From NCBI GenBank assembly GCA_024036415.1, contig JAMWET010000950.1, positions 539,001-603,000 on the forward strand: a DNA stretch of 64,000 nt, given 5' to 3'. Positions 59,301 to 64,000 of the stretch are shown piece after piece; the first letter of the stretch is position 1, and each line of letters starts with the position of its first letter. Position numbers and translations under genes: made by a program. This stretch comes from Prochilodus magdalenae (taxonomy: Eukaryota > Chordata > Actinopteri > Characiformes > Prochilodontidae). The notes under the pieces are model-generated. The model was not told where the DNA came from, did no database searches, and saw only the letters and a program-made list of their open reading frames with translations.

Positions 59301-60029
59301 AAAAAGACCACTTCCCAAAACAGTGTCTGTCTCAGAGGGTTTGTTATTGTTTTTCCTTTCTACGTCTCTGGTCAGAAGTCATGCCACGCTTGCACGGAGC
59401 CTTTCCTTTTGCTGCAGCTTAATGTGCAGTAACAGCAAGCAGCTTCCCTCTGCTCTCCCCATTCCCCGTCATGTTCGATTCGCCTGAACTTAAGAGCACT
59501 TGCAGGGAGTGCCTGTTCCATACTGCAAGCCCCCCTCTGAGTGCCCAAGCCAGTTTTTTATTACCGGGAGCTATTGGAAAGTCTCCGCTTCTGAGGTTAC
59601 CTCACGGGGCTGTGAGCATGAGAGCAACCCCAGAGACAGTAGTCAAGGCCTGGATCTCTGGCCTAGAGGCCTGTCCTGGGGCCGGCTTTGATCAGGGTCA
59701 GAAGAGCTTGACTCTTAATGCCACAAATCCAATCATAGGTCCATGAAATGAGGGCCTGTGTGGAGCACACAAAGCCTCTGCTCCTACTGAAGCCGCATGG
59801 TGTCCTAATGCAAAGTGAAGGTGCGGTTTGTGTCCATGTATGTCTGTGCGTGTCAGGACAAAGGACCATGCTGGGCTCCGTGTAAGCTCACTCTGGCTGT
59901 GTTCCTCTTTGTGTTCACGTGCTGCAGACCCAGTGGTGCGTCTGGCCCTGTTCAGGAACCACAGCAAGCAGCCTGTGCCATTAAATGCCCAGAAAAGACA
60001 CCAGCCTGAATGCAGAGATGACATTATAG
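38301..60029 (+). CDS. lrriq1: leucine-rich repeat and IQ motif-containing protein 1 (22 coding exons, 3' end missing)
   Basis: Exons: 38301-38441, 38651-38753, 38841-38941, 39175-39268, 39647-39840, 40306-40380, 40475-42166, 43309-43461, 43560-43710, 44253-44446, 45063-45190, 45358-45431, 45837-45930, 50577-50747, 53248-53634, 54488-54656, 55244-55363, 56034-56123, 58076-58209, 58290-58361, 58778-58866, 59928-60029. All have GT-AG borders and join in frame to about 1509 codons, ending in phase 1; human LRRIQ1 has 1722 residues. Order: acidic N-terminus (MDSEDGLIEQAIDEELKKLS), IQ motif at 271-287 (AAIKLQAAFRGVLVRRW), charged coiled coil about 288-655, leucine-rich repeats about 801-1085 opening VTTVTLEDLPGCSLSTL, IQ at 1253-1270 (AATVIQSTWRNYRQTRR) and IQ at 1302-1319 (AATVIQ|AVWRGYALRRRL, split by an intron as in human), then a conserved LMLKRAQKMKARNK segment. 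IQ motifs suggest calmodulin binding; the precise role is unknown and a cilium link is inferred. Intron 45931-50576 (4.6 kb) is the largest. About 120 C-terminal residues were not found. Confidence 0.93.
40898..41640 (+). repeat. lrriq1: in-frame ~237 bp (79 aa) tandem duplication within lrriq1 coiled-coil exon
   Basis: Units start at 41030 (LESKEMQKEGIQLEEK) and 41267 (FESKQMQTESKQLEEK), exactly 79 codons apart. Both continue NEERGRWGMEERRIR / NEERDGQKMEERRIR. A partial preceding unit (from 40898, ending KIMEKEQKEEEKRR) and a decayed following one (from about 41504, with EEGKATKRNEKRGGLEEAKR) extend the pattern. Reading frame and heptad-like charge pattern are kept, which lengthens the coiled coil without disrupting it. 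Confidence 0.75.
45931..50576. other. lrriq1: large lrriq1 intron
   Basis: Apart from the Tc1/mariner fragment at 49070-49460 and a purine-rich GA tract near 50350-50395, no coding exon or named repeat was recognised. The stretch about 47980-48310 is richer in GC than its surroundings and may be a non-coding conserved element; this was not testable here. Confidence 0.45.
49070..49460 (-). mobile_element. decayed Tc1/mariner fragment in lrriq1 intron
   Basis: Read on the minus strand, 49340-49375 decodes to KYGDGSIMI, matching the transposase signature [11 protein letters not shown]. About 49085-49135 gives TPDSNPTKHL-RILNE, resembling SPDLNPIEHLWRILK. Stops and frame breaks are frequent and no terminal repeats were found. 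It sits in the 4.6 kb intron 45931-50576. Confidence 0.65.
53760..54130 (-). mobile_element. decayed Tc1/mariner fragment 2 in lrriq1 intron
   Basis: The minus strand of about 53765-53835 decodes to VWQDIPADFFEKF followed by RVCLLERMEAC, the form of a mariner-type transposase C-terminus. About 53870-53915 gives SPDFNIIDHEV, like the SPDLNPIEH motif. The fragment lies between the exons ending at 53634 and starting at 54488. No ends or intact frame were seen. Confidence 0.6.
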
Positions 60030-63000
60030 GTAGGACTGCCATAACAAATTGCAAGAAACCTCTTACCATCTTACTTATCAGATCACAGATTAATACATTT
60101 GCAGTGCATATCCAAATTATAGATAAATTTCCAGCACATGGAATTGGGAGTTTTCTTTGTGCTGCCATGTTTTTTATCACTACAAAAAGGAAGCACCATG
60201 CTGCCTTTATTGTGGATGCCCTGAAATGAGTAAACATGCGCATATATTCAAAACAGAAATTAAATAGCTCAGGGCTATTTCTTGTTTGGTTAACAGTAAA
60301 AGATGACTGAAGTAGGCAGTATGTTCTGTACAAAATGGTATTTTGTAACAAATAAAATAACATCAACTTTTATTCTTTCATTATTTGTACATACAGTGTT
60401 CTTTCATAGTTGCAGCTTTGTTAGATTATTAATTATTTATTATTTTGGTTTGAGCATTAGTAGATAAACAGTTGAAAAAGGTCACCCATGTGTTTGCTGT
60501 TTCTATGAGGCCATTAGGTGTTTTGAAATCATTCATTGTTCATGCCGACTATCAAGAAAAGCGATAAAATTCAAGAACACTTCATTCAATGCACTTAAGG
60601 CAGCAAAACATAAGAAGCAAACAGGGAAGTACCTGTGAGCATGCTGATGCCATTTGTAAACTCAAAATAATGAATACTATAATTAAATAATGTAGCATAA
60701 ATTAAAATAATGTAATTAATTTCCTTGGATGTGCTATCGTCCATGTCACATTCTAAAACTTACATGCTGTTATAATAACAATATAATAATGACAATAACG
60801 TATTGTTATATAATAGTAAATGAAAAGATTTAAAAACTTTCTTGTACATTTCAGTCAGGTGGGTGCTAATTTTGGTTTCAGAAGTTTTGTTTAAGTGCAT
60901 CTCTAGTATTAATATTATGCAAATGATCATTTGCTTACTTTGTTGCTTTGCTTCCTTTATACAATAATTCTAATATATGAATAATGTGTAAATAGAAAAG
61001 ACTGTGCTTAGTTCTGTAGATAATAATAGTCTAAATATACAATATACAAATTACTGTAATAATATTAATATTATATATTATTATTCTTACTATATTAATA
61101 TTCAAGCTTCTCAATGAACATGCTGTTGCTGGTGCTCAAACAATGCAACAGCATTAAATTCTGTAGCTAATATACTAATTTTTCTTTGTGATTTTTCCCA
61201 TTCACAATTGCCATTACAATATCACACCATGGAGATGCATTATTATAGCATTGTTATAGTTATTTTACCATTATTTTTTGGCTTAGAAATTAGGGTCTCT
61301 GGTTTATTATGTTCATAGTTAGGCTGCTAATACTGGATGAAAGCTAATGGAGACATGTTGGTATTATTGTAATTACGCTGTGCTCCTCACAGTCTTCATC
61401 TGCTTTTGGCATTTCTGATTTTGGAAAGTGTTCTCAGTTAGATCTGTTTGGTTCGTGGGAGAGAATACACTGGGAAACCTGTGCTACCTTGCGTGTAATA
61501 CACAGAAACACACGCATCACTTGATCAAATTGAAGGCATATGACGTGGTTGTAAATAGTCAGCCATTAAGTTGTTTGGGATGATGGAGAATAAACAAGAT
61601 GATTGTATTTCAAGAGGACTTTGTAGCCGACCTGAAGTGTGAAATCGAGTTAAGTGTAGAGGAGGTAGACCACTGAGGGGTTCCAGACCCCTCAGAGAGA
61701 GATGTGTCTGTAGCACAGTGCCGCTCCACTCGGGGGACGTGGCCATTCAGCTGGGGGTGCTGGGGGAAAGGGATGATGGAGATTTGTAGGGAAGATTTGA
61801 AAGGAGTGGCAGGAGAAATATGTACACAGAGGGAGATATGGAGGTCATTCTTTTCCATCTGTCTCACTCTCTCTTTTTGTTTTTTGTCATTCTGTCTCTC
61901 ATTCTTTCTCTCTTCCTCTCTTGCTCTCGTTCTTTCTTTCCTTCCTTCCTTCCTTCCTGCTTTCTTTTATTTTCTTTTCTTTCTTTTTTTTTGTTGTTGC
62001 GACTCCTCCACCGATCCCCTGGCGTATGTAAGCTGATCCCCATTTTCAAGTGGGTTACTTCATGTCCAGCACATCCACAAAAGAGAGCCTGGATAAAATA
62101 AACACGAGCGAGTCGGATATCTCGGAAAGAATCTGTCACGGCTTCGGGGGGCTAATCACCTCCAGAAGGGGGTTTGGATCGGGGGGCTGAAATGCAAGCC
62201 CCTGCCGGGGGAGTGCAGGGGAGCGGCGGGCGGCCTGTGGCCTGAGGCGCAAGGGTGTCCCTGGGGGGTGGCGTTGGTGCCTTCCACAGGTCAGCACTGG
62301 AGGAACGCTGGACGCGTGTGCTGACCATGCACCCCAAAGTACAACATCTAGTGAAAGAGCACTTAGCTGCTGTTTACCTGTGCAGCCCTTGGAGCTATCC
62401 CTCCTTCAGAAAGAGTAAATATGACACTGGGAACACTGAACATTAGGAAACTGCTGGTGGCCTATATCCAGTATTCAGTTTTGAAAGTAGATCATATTTA
62501 ACATATTGTTTGAATTGTAGTATAGAAATAAGGAAGGCTGTTTTACGTTGATAATCTTTTGCCACTGACATTTTTAGGAAATTAGCTCTTTTTAAAATGA
62601 AAATGAATTTGACTCATGTAATAGAAGTGTTTAGCATTCTACTGGTTGGTATTCATCCAGTATTTGTTGTTATACATTTAGATTACTCTGAACATAGTAT
62701 CTGCCTTGCAAAAAAGATATTTCATCGATTGACATTTTTTATCCAATCCACTGTGGGTTATTTTTGGAAATTAGTAAAATTCAAATTAATAAATGCATTT
62801 ATGTAGACCACATTTTACACATTAGCCTTAAGGCAGTGTAAGCCACAATCATAGGCAAAAGGTGAAATCAATTTGACACATCCTCTACAGGGAACAAACA
62901 TGATAGTACTGTTCTGCTAATTTTAATGCTTAATGCTTTGGTGATTAGGGACTTAAACATGTTGAAAAATAAAACCATGTCATCAAATGTTTGCGTCGGC

Positions 63001-64000
63001 AAAATTTTATTTAGGCCATAGTTAAGGTTTAAAATGTTAAATTCAGAAAATAAACAGCACTTAGCATAGAAAAAAGGCAGACGCGTGTTCTTACAGAAGA
63101 TTGTGAAGTGGTTACAGTATTTCTACTAAAAACCACAGAATCTGGCCAGGGTTATGTAAACCTGACTTCATAGATATGTGCCTACCTGTATATGGATTTT
63201 AGGAGCCAGAGAGCTGAATTTAACACCAGATTAACCAATCTTGCTTTTTGCTGGTTGATTAGTCCATGGAACTTGATTTACATAGCAAGTGAAATGCTGT
63301 CCTTTAGTGGGTGTATGCTCACAGAATGCACATAAATCCTGTGCCCAATATTTTGACCTCCTCTGTCTCCATCAGAACTGGGTAAGAGTTTCAGGTATGA
63401 CCAGTTTTTGTCACAAATTAAACACAAATAAGAATTTGTAACTAAATATTCATGTCGGAAATGTGACAGAATAAAAGTAGATTTCACTTTTCATAAATAT
63501 ACTTAAAAAGAAATAAAAATACTTTTTGTTTGAGAATACTCAAAGTAGAAATTGCTACTACTACTGCTCATTTGGTGTCCATCTGTTCACCTCCTCACTT
63601 TTGGTGTAGAATCCCAAAATCCCAAAGCACAATAGAGTGATAACAACAACCTGAGATATATTTAGATAAGTTACAGCCTATGTATAGGCTGTAATTAATT
63701 GGCTTAGACAAAATCTACAGACACATCCATTTTTAGTCATTTTCGATAACAAATGTAAGTATCCCAGACTAAGTTTTACAGTATGGTGATAATTCATTTC
63801 ACCATTATCACTCTACTGAAGGATTTCAAATCACTCTACTAGAAAAATTGAACTCAGTCGACTATTTAAGGAAATGTGTTCTATGAAATTTTTTTTTGAT
63901 GTCTTTATTTATTGTTTTTCACTTCTTCAACGTTTTGCAAGCCTTATTTGGCTGCAGACGCTTTGGCTTTATTTCCTGTGTTTCCTTTCCATATATAACA
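60030..64000. other. 3' part of window: lrriq1 intron or intergenic sequence
   Basis: The last lrriq1 exon ends in phase 1 with a donor (ATAG|GTAGGA), so the gene must continue. No exon in matching phase with similarity to the conserved C-terminus was recognised before 64000. The interval has a pyrimidine-rich tract at about 61860-61997 including (CCTT)n, a GC-rich block at 62140-62300, and otherwise AT-rich sequence. Confidence 0.5.
61860..61997. repeat. polypyrimidine tract with (CCTT)n
   Basis: Almost only C and T on the plus strand over about 135 bases (CTCTC, TTTCTTTC and a short CCTTCCTTCCTTCC run), a typical low-complexity tract. Confidence 0.85.

Noticed and set aside
62255..62446. 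Open frame preceded by an acceptor-like CTTCCACAG, considered as a terminal lrriq1 exon
   Set aside because: In the phase required by the preceding exon it stops after about a dozen codons, and no similarity to the LRRIQ1 C-terminus is visible.

Overview
This is a vertebrate, teleost fish, genomic window: genes are split into many small exons with GT-AG introns, the sequence is AT-rich, and microsatellites, Tc1/mariner remnants and foldback elements are common. The encoded proteins match cathepsin D, SLC6A15 and LRRIQ1. The repeat families look like those of otophysan fishes (characins, catfishes and relatives), but that placement is an impression and not proven here. No prokaryotic, phage, CRISPR or RNA-gene content was seen.

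Layout. 1-2213: intergenic sequence with a small foldback element. 2170-8300: complete ctsd (cathepsin D, + strand, 9 coding exons, 396 aa), with a TFEB/CLEAR-like site in its proximal promoter and a canonical polyadenylation signal. 8300-10010: AT-rich interval between two convergent genes, probably mostly slc6a15 3' UTR. 10011-27216: complete coding part of slc6a15 (neutral amino acid transporter B0AT2, - strand, 11 coding exons, 740 aa), whose introns carry two intact-looking and one decayed copy of a MITE, two copies of a long-arm foldback element, a minisatellite and a large CA/TG array. 27257-36000: intergenic; holds a (CT)n array, a dead Tc1-like element with intact ends and TA target duplication, a (TA)n array and decayed repeats. 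36000-36188: probable lrriq1 promoter and non-coding first exon with an RFX X-box-like motif. 38301-60029: lrriq1 (leucine-rich repeats and IQ motifs, + strand), 22 coding exons recovered in continuous reading frame (about 1509 aa). The last C-terminal exons were not found before the window ends. 60030-64000: lrriq1 intron or intergenic sequence with no convincing exon.

The slc6a15-lrriq1 adjacency matches the human order SLC6A15-TSPAN19-LRRIQ1-ALX1, but no tetraspanin gene was recognised between them. The three genes have unrelated jobs (lysosomal protease, plasma-membrane amino acid transport, putative cilium-linked scaffold), so this is conserved synteny and not a functional cluster. I found no previously undescribed multi-gene system. 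The most interesting points are the promoter motifs fitting each gene's biology, the TG array starting ten bases inside an slc6a15 intron, and an internal 79-residue tandem duplication in the lrriq1 coiled coil.
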